DNA of 64,000 nt, taken from NCBI RefSeq assembly GCF_024433635.1, contig NZ_WNJZ01000005.1:1-64000 (forward strand), written 5' to 3'. Source of the DNA: Ruminococcus sp. zg-924. Its GTDB lineage: Bacteria > Bacillota > Clostridia > Oscillospirales > Acutalibacteraceae. Positions 26,630 to 34,522 of the stretch are shown piece by piece (position 1 is the first letter of the stretch; each line of letters opens with the position of its first letter). The position numbers and the translations under genes were made by a program. The notes beneath the pieces are model-generated. The model had not been told where the DNA came from. It worked only from the letters and a program-made list of their open reading frames with translations, and did not search any database.

Positions 26630-27450
26630 TTAATCTCACCCCACAGATTTATTGCAGTCGGCATTAGGAGAAAAACCGCACATAGGATGTACGATACATC
26701 AAAATTAATTTTATCCATCTCCGGATAATAGTTATAGTTTAGTAAGCCGCTGAAAAAGACAATATACACAAAGCCTGTTATAGTATAAATCAGCAGCAGA
26801 AAATCAGCAAATGTAAATCGAAAGCGAGAGTAGCTTACCCTTTTATGTAAGCCATAGCCTCTTGCTTTCATTGAGCTTAATTGTTCAACAGCACCCTCAA
26901 GACTGCGAGTAATAAGGCAGGAGAAAATGGCGATATGTTTTTTTACCCTTTTTATTATTCCGCATCTAATAGGAATGATAGAATTCTGTATTTCAAGCAT
27001 TTCTCGACCACCACTGATAAATTGTGGTACGAGCCTTAAAGCCATAGATATTGTTAGAGCTGCTTTTGGCATAACAGCGCCAAACAGGCACAGAAACTTG
27101 TCCGATGTAATTACGGTGTTATAGCAGGAAAACCACAGCAAAACTGCAATTATAACTGCTCCGAGGTATACACCGTACACAAATGCCTCCAGCGTTATAG
27201 GGTTTCCGTTTAAGAAAAAAAGCACTGTGACACCGTTATGACTAAATATTGGGTTTGTTATGGCTGTAAGCAAAAAGATAAGTGGATATATCCACACGCT
27301 TTGTGTTGCTTTTAGCGACAGATAGAAAACAAACGCCGCTACAATTGAAATTGCCGCAATTACGATATTGCGGCTGAACATAGTTATGCACACAGCTGAA
27401 ATCAGATATAAAAATGATGAAATAGGGTGAAAAGCCGAAAACCTCTGCAT
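26602..27450 (-). CDS. ECF transporter T component
   Basis: A 282-residue membrane protein of the EcfT/CbiQ family with five or so helices. The coupling region is SLEGAVEQLSSMKARGYG near residue 190, which holds the conserved A-R-G motif that contacts the ATPases. It joins the S subunit to the ATPases. The ATG at 27450 follows AAGGAGTGG; a GTG three codons earlier is possible. It sits in the riboswitch-controlled operon between the DUF4430 lipoprotein and the ATPase. Confidence 0.87.
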   Translation of the reverse strand: MQRFSAFHPISSFLYLISAVCITMFSRNIVIAAISIVAAFVFYLSLKATQSVWIYPLIFLLTAITNPIFSHNGVTVLFFLNGNPITLEAFVYGVYLGAVIIAVLLWFSCYNTVITSDKFLCLFGAVMPKAALTISMALRLVPQFISGGREMLEIQNSIIPIRCGIIKRVKKHIAIFSCLITRSLEGAVEQLSSMKARGYGLHKRVSYSRFRFTFADFLLLIYTITGFVYIVFFSGLLNYNYYPEMDKINFDVSYILCAVFLLMPTAINLWGEIKWKYSISKI

Positions 27451-27462
27451 TATTTCCACTCC

Positions 27463-28002
27463 TTAGTTTTCGCTAAAATTTGGTGCTCCAAGGTCAGCAC
27501 CCAAATTGCAAGTGTACTGCCACCGTACAACATCACCATCACTCAGCTTATAATTTGCAGACGAGGTATTCCCAAACTCTCCGTTTACGCTGTAATACCA
27601 TCCGCTCAGCTCCCCGCAGGAAAATTCGTATATATGATTTATTCCCTTAACATAAACCGAACCAAGGGCGTTCTGCTCTGCTCCCTGAAACTCCAGATGA
27701 ATACGCTTATCTTTTGTTGCTTTTTGCAGAATTGAAAAGGCTGTGTCATTTTCATCAATAGGATATTTCGTTTCTTCAAGGATAACTCCGTCATTCGGAA
27801 CATACTTTTCATTTTTAATGCTTTCATCAAGCATATCATAGTTATCAAGTATGGTTTTGCAATCTATGGAAACAGTTGCATAACTGCCGTTGCCACTTGA
27901 GCCGGAAGAGGAATAGTAATCGTCAACACTTTGAATTGAGCAAGAGGTGAATGTCAAGGCAATGCAAAGCAATGATACGAGAAATGTCAGATGCTTTTTC
28001 AT
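27463..28002 (-). CDS. DUF4430 lipoprotein, transcobalamin beta-domain-like
   Basis: A 179-residue exported lipoprotein. A signal peptide ends in a lipobox (TFTSC) with the lipid-modified cysteine at residue 21, followed by a Ser/Gly-rich stretch. Residues about 85-178 are a DUF4430 domain, recognised by GWYYSVNG, then DGDVVRWQYTCNLGADLG. This is the domain that forms the C-terminal beta half of animal intrinsic factor and transcobalamin, where it covers the corrin ring. A position on the outer face of the membrane beside the ECF transporter would let it hand over a corrinoid. The start follows CGGAGGAG and lies three bases from the upstream stop. Ligand binding is inferred. Confidence 0.8.
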   Translation of the reverse strand: MKKHLTFLVSLLCIALTFTSCSIQSVDDYYSSSGSSGNGSYATVSIDCKTILDNYDMLDESIKNEKYVPNDGVILEETKYPIDENDTAFSILQKATKDKRIHLEFQGAEQNALGSVYVKGINHIYEFSCGELSGWYYSVNGEFGNTSSANYKLSDGDVVRWQYTCNLGADLGAPNFSEN

Positions 28003-28004
28003 AT

Positions 28005-29714
28005 TCACTCCTCCGTTGTAAGTCCGTTATCATCATTTGCAGAGCTGTCGAGCATTTCATTTCCGGAAGCGTTTTCATTTTCTGAATCTTCGCTATCCGA
28101 ATTTAATTCTTCGTCGCTTTGCTTTTCAAACTCTTCCCTATCCTTTTTGAGCATATTAAAAAAATCGTCCTCAGGTTTTTGCTTTATAAGTCCTTTTTTC
28201 TTTCTGTATAAATAATACCCAACGAAAGCAGCAATCAAAATTATGCCAAGCAAAACGAATGCAGTTGAATTTATTGCAGGGCCGTCGTTATCACTGCTTT
28301 GAGTTATCATCTCTTGTGAGCTTGTACTTTCGGAGCTGTTTTTCTGTTCTAAAATGCTGTTTGAACTACTGTTGCCTGACGCATCATTGCTCTTTGTCGC
28401 CTTTGCACTTTCCTTTTCATTAGCTTTCACACTTCCGCCCGTAGTACCACCGATAGATGAAGCTGATTGAGAAGAATTTGCAGAATTTGAGCTTGACGAT
28501 AAAGCGGCAGTTGTACTTCCGCCATGATTTTGAGCAGAATTCACACTTGAAGAGCTTGAACTATTGCTGCTTGATGTTTTGTGTGGATTTGACGGTACGG
28601 GTATGGTTGGCTGCTCGTTGTCTGTCTTTGGAACAAATGTTGTCATCCTAATGCCGTCGGTAAAGTCAAATAATCGTGCACCGCCGCCGTAAAAACGTTC
28701 AAGAGCCGCAACTGCACCCAAAGCCTGCTCACTTGCCATAGCGTCAGAGCCACCGCCCGGCTTATGTGCAAAACCGCCGTCGCTTTGTTTATAGCTCATT
28801 AATGAATCAAGCAAGCTACGATTTTTTACAAATCGCTTATCTGACTGAGGGTCAATTCCAAGCGAGCATAGAGTGATTATAACCTGGCTTACACTTTCAC
28901 TGTTTACAGTTCCGAAAGACTCATATCCACCGTCCTGCTGTTGTGCATCAGAAAGAAATGCGAGCGATTCGTCAATGATTTGACCGACAGTCTTAGTTAC
29001 GGTTCTGTTTTTTCTGCCATACTTCGGAACATATGTGTAGCTTTTATTGTCATACTGATAAGGCGCAAGTGCGCAAAGAGTCATCGCTGTTATGTCAATG
29101 TCTGATTTGGTAGCCATAGGAACAACAGAGAAACCGCCGTCTTTAATTTGATATTTAAGTATTTCAATGATAATTTCTTCTCTGTTATAGCTGCTGCCAT
29201 CAGGAATTTTTGTATTAAGGCTATCGAGAGTAATAAGCCCCCATGTCCAGCCGTTGATTCCCTGTTTACCTAATGAGGCTGTTCTTTTTCTGTTGTACAC
29301 TCCGTCTGCGATAAGGTTTACACCGCCGACATTATAAGGGTTTCCGCCCGCTGATATTACAGCTAAAGCGATTTTATGATAGTCGGTGGCGTAGGTATCG
29401 GAAAGCGTACCGCTTTCATTATATTTTTTGACTACATAAGTTGTAATTGAATCAAGAAAGCCTTGTGGATTATCCTCAAAGCCGAGCCTGCCCATATAGC
29501 AGGCATACCACTCACCACCTGAAGAATTTGCAATATTCTGCGTGAATTTATCGGTAAAAAGGCAATTTCCTGTTCCCTCAGCATTTTTCTTCCATTTTAC
29601 TATACCGTTGGCAGTTGTTCTGAAATCGTATGAGGAATAATCCGCAGCTCCTGCAACAGTAACAGAAGACATAAGAATAAGTACAAATAAAAATATTGCA
29701 GCTGCTCTTTTCAT
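28005..29714 (-). CDS. Membrane-anchored alpha/alpha-barrel protein, intrinsic factor alpha-domain-like
   Basis: A 569-residue exported protein. Residues 1-23 are a signal peptide. Residues about 25-355 hold prenyltransferase/squalene-cyclase-type repeats, each with a DGGF-like turn (KDGGF 191-195, QDGGY 260-264, SDGGF 311-315), and the segment SDIDITAMTLCAL at 204-216 resembles the DTAAM region of intrinsic factor and transcobalamin. Residues 365-475 are a Ser/Asn/Gly-rich spacer. A transmembrane helix at about 484-503 is followed by a basic stop-transfer and an acidic cytoplasmic tail of about 60 residues. It lacks a DUF4430 domain; two neighbours carry it. Predicted role is corrinoid capture at the surface. 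It has an AGGAGG site. Confidence 0.75.
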   Translation of the reverse strand: MKRAAAIFLFVLILMSSVTVAGAADYSSYDFRTTANGIVKWKKNAEGTGNCLFTDKFTQNIANSSGGEWYACYMGRLGFEDNPQGFLDSITTYVVKKYNESGTLSDTYATDYHKIALAVISAGGNPYNVGGVNLIADGVYNRKRTASLGKQGINGWTWGLITLDSLNTKIPDGSSYNREEIIIEILKYQIKDGGFSVVPMATKSDIDITAMTLCALAPYQYDNKSYTYVPKYGRKNRTVTKTVGQIIDESLAFLSDAQQQDGGYESFGTVNSESVSQVIITLCSLGIDPQSDKRFVKNRSLLDSLMSYKQSDGGFAHKPGGGSDAMASEQALGAVAALERFYGGGARLFDFTDGIRMTTFVPKTDNEQPTIPVPSNPHKTSSSNSSSSSSVNSAQNHGGSTTAALSSSSNSANSSQSASSIGGTTGGSVKANEKESAKATKSNDASGNSSSNSILEQKNSSESTSSQEMITQSSDNDGPAINSTAFVLLGIILIAAFVGYYLYRKKKGLIKQKPEDDFFNMLKKDREEFEKQSDEELNSDSEDSENENASGNEMLDSSANDDNGLTTEE

Positions 29715-29746
29715 TTTAATTCCTCCAAAACAGATATTTATTCAGT

Positions 29747-29774
29747 ACGGGCGCAGCTATAATGCTACGCCCGT
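29747..29774 (-). other. Intergenic stem-loop within the B12-uptake operon
   Basis: ACGGGCG and CGCCCGT pair with an inner GCAGC/GCT region. There is no T-run, so it is more likely to set RNA stability or relative expression of the first gene than to end transcription. Confidence 0.5.
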
Positions 29775-29782
29775 AAAATGTC

Positions 29783-30748
29783 TTATACTATACCAATTCC
29801 GATTTTTTGCACAGTAATTGCGTCTGAAAGATTTACTGAACCGTCGCTGTTACAATCAGCGATAAGAGCTTGTACGCTGTCAAGGCTTGTAATTTCAAGT
29901 GAAGATTTCTGAATAAGTATTGCATCCTTTACAGATACGGAGCCGCTCAGGTCAACATCACCTGTAATCGGATTGAGTCTTGCTATGGTGTTATAGTCAC
30001 TAAGGACTGAATCAACCTCTTGTTTCGTTGCCGGAAGATTGGCGGCGGTGTTTTTTAATATTTCAACAGAGTTGTAAAGCGGTGAGGGTTTAGTTGCACT
30101 CGACTGCCCAATTACCCTTGTAAGCTCAGTTTTGTCTGTTGTTTCGTAGAAATCCGAGTGATATCCCCACTGCGGCATACCTGAGAGATTTGCAAGACCT
30201 ATATCTGCACCACAGTCGAGTGAAAATTGAACCCTGATAACATCGCCGTTGTTAAGCTTAGTTTGCGATAAACCCAATGACAATGATTCAGCTGTTGGCT
30301 GATTAACGCTGAACATCCAGCCGGAAAGCGGATAATAGTCGCCGGCAATTAAATCATTAGGAGTATAGTCCTCGTCAAGATAATCTCCAAAAAGAATATC
30401 CTCATCATATTCATCGTCGTGTGCAATGATAGTATTTAATATATATGACGGAATTTTGTCAGTATGAGCGAAGGTTATGCCTTTTAGGTAAAATCCGTAC
30501 TCGTTCGTTGAGCTAAATGCTATTTGTTTTTGTTCAAGAGCTTTTTGCACGGCTGTTGCTGCCGTATCGCCCTCGTTAAAGCTTATCAGTGTCGGCTCTA
30601 CAACATATCCGCAGCCGATTGAGAATGCTTCAATTGAAACAGTAACAGTTTTTTCTTCGTTTGGTGCTGCAGCGGCACTTGTTGCAAATATGCCAAGTAC
30701 AAGAATAAGCGACATTGCAGCTGTTGTGATTTTTTTGATTGCTTTCAT
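29783..30748 (-). CDS. Secreted DUF4430 protein with a type I dockerin
   Basis: This 321-residue exported protein is the first gene after the cobalamin riboswitch. Residues 1-28 are a signal peptide without a lipobox. Residues about 45-195 form a DUF4430 (transcobalamin beta-like) domain ending in SGWMFSVN, NNGDVIRVQFSLDCGADIG. Residues about 263-321 are a type I dockerin with two calcium-binding repeats (GDVDLSGSVSVKDAI and ADCNSDGSVNLSDAI). Dockerins lock onto cohesins on scaffoldins, so this protein may be placed on a cellulosome or similar surface complex. An AGGAGG site precedes the ATG. Corrinoid binding is an inference from domain and operon. Confidence 0.82.
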   Translation of the reverse strand: MKAIKKITTAAMSLILVLGIFATSAAAAPNEEKTVTVSIEAFSIGCGYVVEPTLISFNEGDTAATAVQKALEQKQIAFSSTNEYGFYLKGITFAHTDKIPSYILNTIIAHDDEYDEDILFGDYLDEDYTPNDLIAGDYYPLSGWMFSVNQPTAESLSLGLSQTKLNNGDVIRVQFSLDCGADIGLANLSGMPQWGYHSDFYETTDKTELTRVIGQSSATKPSPLYNSVEILKNTAANLPATKQEVDSVLSDYNTIARLNPITGDVDLSGSVSVKDAILIQKSSLEITSLDSVQALIADCNSDGSVNLSDAITVQKIGIGIV

Positions 30749-30785
30749 TTTTAATTCCTCCGATTAAAATTTTTATTTCGGAAAA

Positions 30786-30807
30786 CAAAAAAGCGCCATA
30801 ACGGCGC
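30786..30807 (-). terminator. Terminator of the cobalamin riboswitch
   Basis: On the minus strand GCGCC-GTTAT-GGCGC is followed by six T residues. It lies between the aptamer and the first gene, so it is the expression platform: bound cobalamin would favour this hairpin and stop transcription. Confidence 0.88.
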
Positions 30808-30859
30808 AGCAATACTTATATAAAGTACAGCCATTCTCCTCCGAAATGTCAGTTTACTG

Positions 30860-31015
30860 TAAGTGCGGCAGGTCTCCTGGCTCAAATTCAACCTAATTGC
30901 TCGCCTTCCCGACCGAAGTCAGTGACTTTTATAGAGCTTTCGTCATTTTTACAGTAGCGGGGACTGCTGCGGATTCTAACCGCATTCCCTTTTAATTCTC
31001 TGTAAAGAGAAACCG
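30860..31015 (-). promoter_or_regulatory. Cobalamin riboswitch aptamer
   Basis: The conserved B12 box, AGCCAGGAGACCTGCC, is at 30882-30867 on the minus strand. Upstream of it are the other class signatures: GGGAATGCGGTTAGAATCCG and CAGTCCCCGCTACTG, then TCGGGAAGGCGAGCAA. The element senses adenosylcobalamin or another cobalamin and lies about 110 bases before the six-gene operon. This gives direct sequence evidence that the operon responds to B12. Edges are approximate. Confidence 0.95.
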
Positions 31016-31049
31016 CAAATACAATGTTAAGTTTATACGATATCGCACT

Positions 31050-31670
31050 CTATGTCAAGGAAATATTTATTAGCGAATATTCACAGCAAGTTTCACAGCA
31101 CAGTGCAGCAGTAAGCTCACCGATATTAAAGCAGGCAAAACTCCACTGCTTTTCGTCATTAGAATTCAGAATAATATCTTTACCAGAAATACCAAAGCTG
31201 AAGCTTTTAGGCGAGAGTTCAAAGCCAAGTCCCTTAGCCTTCATATAGCTTTCCTTTAAGCACCAAAGCTTATAGAAATCGTTTTCCAAGTCGAAGGTCT
31301 GTGAAAGATAAGAAAGCTCGTTTTCACAAAATACAATCCGTCCTATCGACATATAATTTCTCTCACTGTGCTCTTGAATATCAAGCCCAACCGAAGAATC
31401 TGATACCGCAACAGCGCAAACTCCTCCGCTGTGTGATATTGAAATGTAACCGCCGTGTTTTAAACACGGACAACCGTTTTTATCTTTATAGAGAACAGAG
31501 TTATCGCCAAACACTTTATTTATAATCAAGCCGATTGCAAGACAATCAAGCTTATCATCCTTTTTTTTGAGCCTTTTAAACCGCTCAAACCGTTCGGCTG
31601 ACAAAAGGCTTTCTGCTTTGTAAACAAAAGGCTTTGCCAGTGCGCTTTCCATATAGTATATTTTAGTCAT
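31050..31670 (-). CDS. 4'-phosphopantetheinyl transferase, Sfp type
   Basis: A 206-residue protein with the Sfp-family motifs: SISHSGGVCAVAVSDSSVGLD near residue 77, where the D and E of the magnesium site follow, and FYKLWCLKESYMKAKGLG near 133. It transfers phosphopantetheine from CoA to carrier proteins. No polyketide or non-ribosomal peptide genes are nearby, so the target could be the fatty acid acyl carrier protein or a distant cluster. AAAGGAG precedes the ATG. It lies directly upstream of the riboswitch on the same strand. Confidence 0.87.
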   Translation of the reverse strand: MTKIYYMESALAKPFVYKAESLLSAERFERFKRLKKKDDKLDCLAIGLIINKVFGDNSVLYKDKNGCPCLKHGGYISISHSGGVCAVAVSDSSVGLDIQEHSERNYMSIGRIVFCENELSYLSQTFDLENDFYKLWCLKESYMKAKGLGFELSPKSFSFGISGKDIILNSNDEKQWSFACFNIGELTAALCCETCCEYSLINISLT

Positions 31671-31694
31671 GAATTTATGGTAACTCCTTTAATT

Positions 31695-33065
31695 TCAGCT
31701 GTCGGTCAAGTGTCTGAGCTTTAAATTACGTGCGTACTTCGGTCGCCAATTTCCTCTTAGGTAGAACACAATTGAAATTGTCGCTGAAATTATCCAGCCA
31801 ACAGGCCAGCTCCACCAAATTCCGTATATACCGAAAAAGGGCGAGAGTATAAACGCCATAATGACCCTGATAATAAGGTCAGAAAATGTTGTTGTCATAA
31901 AGCTTGCCATTGCGCCGCCACCTTTAAGCACAGCATCAGTGGTGAGCTTAGCGGCTACTGAGAAGTAGAACGGTGAAGTAATAATTATAAAACTTGAGCC
32001 GGTTTGAATAGCAACGTCACTTGGCGAATTCATAAACAAGCCAACAAGAGAATCTCTGAATGTAAGAGAAACAACGGTTACTACTGCGCAAAAGCTCAGC
32101 GCCATAACAAGCGCACTTTTATACCCTAAGATTACCCTTTTAAGCTTCTTTCCGCCTATATTCTGAGACGTATAGCTTGACAATCCGTTTGACATTGAGG
32201 TAAAGCATGTTATACAGAATGTGTTGATTTTTACAGCCGCAGAGTAACCTGCTACTGTTGCGGAACCAAAGCCGTTTATCAAGCTCTGAATAAATATGTT
32301 TCCAACTGACACAAAGCTTTGCTGAATAATACTGGGGATTGCAATGCGGCTAATATGCGAGAGCATTGAAAAAGAGAAAATGGGTGCTTTTTCTTTATTA
32401 TCAGCTTTAAGTTTTGAAAGGCGCCTTAGCAGAACAAAAAAAGCTAAGACAGAAGCAACGCCTTGAGCCACAAATGTTGCCCATGCAACACCCAAAACTC
32501 CAAGGCCAAAGGAAGCGACAAACAGCACGTCAAGAGCAATGTTGCCAAGTGATGACGCAATAAGAAAATACAGCGGCGTTTTGGAGTCACCAAGTGCGGT
32601 AAAAATTGCGTTGCAGATATTATATACAAAAAGAAATATAAGCCCGGTTATGTATACTTTAAGATATACGCTGCTGTCGGCAAAAATATTTTCAGGAGTG
32701 TTAAGCAAGGCAATAACAGAGTCGCAAAAGATGAGCCCAAAAACGGTCAGTATAAGACTTAAGACTACAAAAGAAATAAATGACGTGTTTATTGCAAGGC
32801 GCATATTGCGATAATCCTTACCGCCAAAGTACCGTGAAATTACTACATTACAGCCAACAGAGCCGCCCATAGCAATAGCCACAAATATCATAGTAACAGG
32901 AAAAGAAGCTCCTACTGCCGCCAAAGCATTTTCACCGGCAAAATTACCTGCAACAATACTGTCCGCCATATTATAAAGCTGTTGAAAAACACTGCTTAAA
33001 AGCATTGGCATTGAAAAGCTCCATAATATTTTTGCAGGACTCCCCTTTGTTAAGTCCGTAATCAC
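31695..33065 (-). CDS. MATE-family multidrug/sodium antiporter
   Basis: A protein of about 456 residues with twelve hydrophobic segments in two related halves and the MATE patterns PMLLSSVFQQLYNMADSIV near the start and SIIQQSFVSVGNIFIQSL in the second half. Such proteins export drugs or metabolites in exchange for sodium or protons. I chose the GTG at 33065 because GAGGGG lies just upstream; a TTG six codons earlier overlaps that site. The substrate is unknown. Confidence 0.88.
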   Translation of the reverse strand: MITDLTKGSPAKILWSFSMPMLLSSVFQQLYNMADSIVAGNFAGENALAAVGASFPVTMIFVAIAMGGSVGCNVVISRYFGGKDYRNMRLAINTSFISFVVLSLILTVFGLIFCDSVIALLNTPENIFADSSVYLKVYITGLIFLFVYNICNAIFTALGDSKTPLYFLIASSLGNIALDVLFVASFGLGVLGVAWATFVAQGVASVLAFFVLLRRLSKLKADNKEKAPIFSFSMLSHISRIAIPSIIQQSFVSVGNIFIQSLINGFGSATVAGYSAAVKINTFCITCFTSMSNGLSSYTSQNIGGKKLKRVILGYKSALVMALSFCAVVTVVSLTFRDSLVGLFMNSPSDVAIQTGSSFIIITSPFYFSVAAKLTTDAVLKGGGAMASFMTTTFSDLIIRVIMAFILSPFFGIYGIWWSWPVGWIISATISIVFYLRGNWRPKYARNLKLRHLTDS

Positions 33066-33186
33066 TTTTAACCCCTCTTCCAAACAAATCTATGCTGAAT
33101 TTAGTATAATTCCGCAGTTATAATTTGTCAAATAAGTGTCAGGATTAATTTGCTGTATTATGAAGATTTATGAGTTATATATGATT

Positions 33187-33441
33187 TCATTTCATAGTTT
33201 GCTTATATTTTTTTCGAGTTGCCAACCCTCCTCTGATATGCCTTTGTGCCTTGTTTATTTCAAGAATATTTTTAACCTCAATGTAAAGACCGGGATCAAC
33301 GCCCTTTAGCCTTTGGCTGACATCCTTGTGAACTGTACTCTTGCTTACTCCAAACTTTTTTGCAGTACTGCGAACTGTTGCTCCGTTTTCTATTATGTAT
33401 TCTCCAAGCTCAACAGCACGTTCTTCAACTATTCCTTTCAT
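33187..33441 (-). CDS. spoIIID: Sporulation transcriptional regulator SpoIIID
   Basis: An 84-residue DNA-binding protein with the SpoIIID signature: ENGATVRSTAKKFGVSKSTVHKDVSQRL, a helix-turn-helix that covers residues 19-46, and a basic C-terminal helix (IRGGLATRKKYKQ). In Bacillus it switches mother-cell genes from SigE to SigK control. GGGAGGAG precedes the ATG. It confirms together with spoIIIA that the organism carries mother-cell sporulation genes. Confidence 0.95.
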   Translation of the reverse strand: MKGIVEERAVELGEYIIENGATVRSTAKKFGVSKSTVHKDVSQRLKGVDPGLYIEVKNILEINKAQRHIRGGLATRKKYKQTMK

Positions 33442-33603
33442 ACGCTGCTCCTCCCTATATAAGTCTTTAGCTAATATATATGTTATTAAAGCGGAGCAAT
33501 ATTACTTTTTAATTTTGAGTGGCCCGTATAGTCATAATAATGAATAATTCTTGATATATAAATAAAATGCTACAAAAATCTACTAATATTTATATTTTTT
33601 CCA

Positions 33604-33632
33604 TTGACATTATCCTAATCAACGAGTATAAT
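33604..33632 (+). promoter_or_regulatory. Promoter of the BlaI-like operon
   Basis: TTGACA at 33604-33609 and TATAAT at 33627-33632 are exactly 17 bases apart, about 30 bases before the first BlaI-like gene. I could not identify a clear BlaI operator (TACA/TGTA type) around it. Confidence 0.8.
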
Positions 33633-33665
33633 ATAAAGTGTGAAAATATTATAGGGGGATTTTCT

Positions 33666-34046
33666 ATGTTAACAAAAAGCGAACTCGAAATCATGGAGCT
33701 TTTGTGGCAGGAGGACGAGCCGCTGACAAGCTCACAAATTATTGATATGTCTGTAAACAGATCATGGAAAAAAAGCTATGTACATTTATTGATTAACTCG
33801 CTTCTTGACAAAGAAATGATTGAGATTGTAGGGTTTATCAAAACAACTAAGAATTACGCACGTACCTTTAAAGCTAAGATGAGCAAAGAGGAATACTCTG
33901 TTAACAGATATACAAGTATGCGAAGCTTTCAGCAGAGCGATATTCCGAAAATGTTATCTGCTCTAATCAAAAAGACAGATGACCCTGCCTTGATTAAACA
34001 GCTTGAAGATATGATTGAAGCGAAGAAAATAGAGCTTCAAAAGTAA
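33666..34046 (+). CDS. BlaI/MecI-family repressor, copy 1
   Basis: A 126-residue winged-helix protein of the BlaI/MecI/CopY family, with LTKSELEIMELLWQEDEPLTSS at the start, the recognition helix in KKSYVHLLINSLLDK and the wing FIKTTKNYARTFKA. Family members repress beta-lactamase, mec or copper genes and are cleaved by an M56 sensor peptidase. GGGGG precedes the ATG. A close paralogue and an M56 protein gene follow. No beta-lactamase gene is visible in the window. Confidence 0.87.
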   Translation: MLTKSELEIMELLWQEDEPLTSSQIIDMSVNRSWKKSYVHLLINSLLDKEMIEIVGFIKTTKNYARTFKAKMSKEEYSVNRYTSMRSFQQSDIPKMLSALIKKTDDPALIKQLEDMIEAKKIELQK

Positions 34047-34116
34047 TTTTTAAGTCTTTTTAGTTTTTATCTTATTATGCAGTACAACTGAATGATTTTG
34101 AAAGCGAGTGATTTTA

Positions 34117-34497
34117 TTGTTAACCAAGAGTGAACTCGAAATTATGGAGCTTATGTGGAAAGAGAACAAGCCACTTACAAGCACCCAGATTATCGATTTA
34201 TCAGTTAATAGAACTTGGAAAAAGAGTTATGTGCATCTTTTGATCAATTCTTTGATAGAAAAGGACATGATAGAAGTTTCCGGATTTGTAAAAACAACAA
34301 AGAACTATGCACGCACATTTTCAGCTAAGCTTACAAAAGAGGATTATTCCGTAAACCAGTTCACATCTCTTCACGGATATAACGATAGTGATATTCCAAA
34401 GATTGTGTCTGCTTTAATTGCTCAGACAGACAGTCTTGAGGTTATTTGTGAGCTTGAGAGAATAATTAAAGACAGAGAAAAAGAGCTTGAAGCTTGA
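34117..34497 (+). CDS. BlaI/MecI-family repressor, copy 2
   Basis: A 126-residue paralogue of the preceding protein, with about two thirds of positions matching (KKSYVHLLINSLIEK, KTTKNYARTF). I start it at the TTG at 34117, which gives the same N-terminus (LTKSELEIMEL) as copy 1 with GAAAGCGAG upstream; a GTG at 34108 is the alternative. The tandem copies could form heterodimers or control separate promoters. Confidence 0.83.
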   Translation: MLTKSELEIMELMWKENKPLTSTQIIDLSVNRTWKKSYVHLLINSLIEKDMIEVSGFVKTTKNYARTFSAKLTKEDYSVNQFTSLHGYNDSDIPKIVSALIAQTDSLEVICELERIIKDREKELEA

Positions 34498-34522
34498 TTT
34501 TTTAGTACCTATTTGATGTATT

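Noticed and set aside
31050-31670. Phosphopantetheinyl transferase as part of a natural-product cluster
   Set aside because: No polyketide or non-ribosomal peptide synthase genes are in the window, and the gene lies outside the riboswitch-controlled operon.
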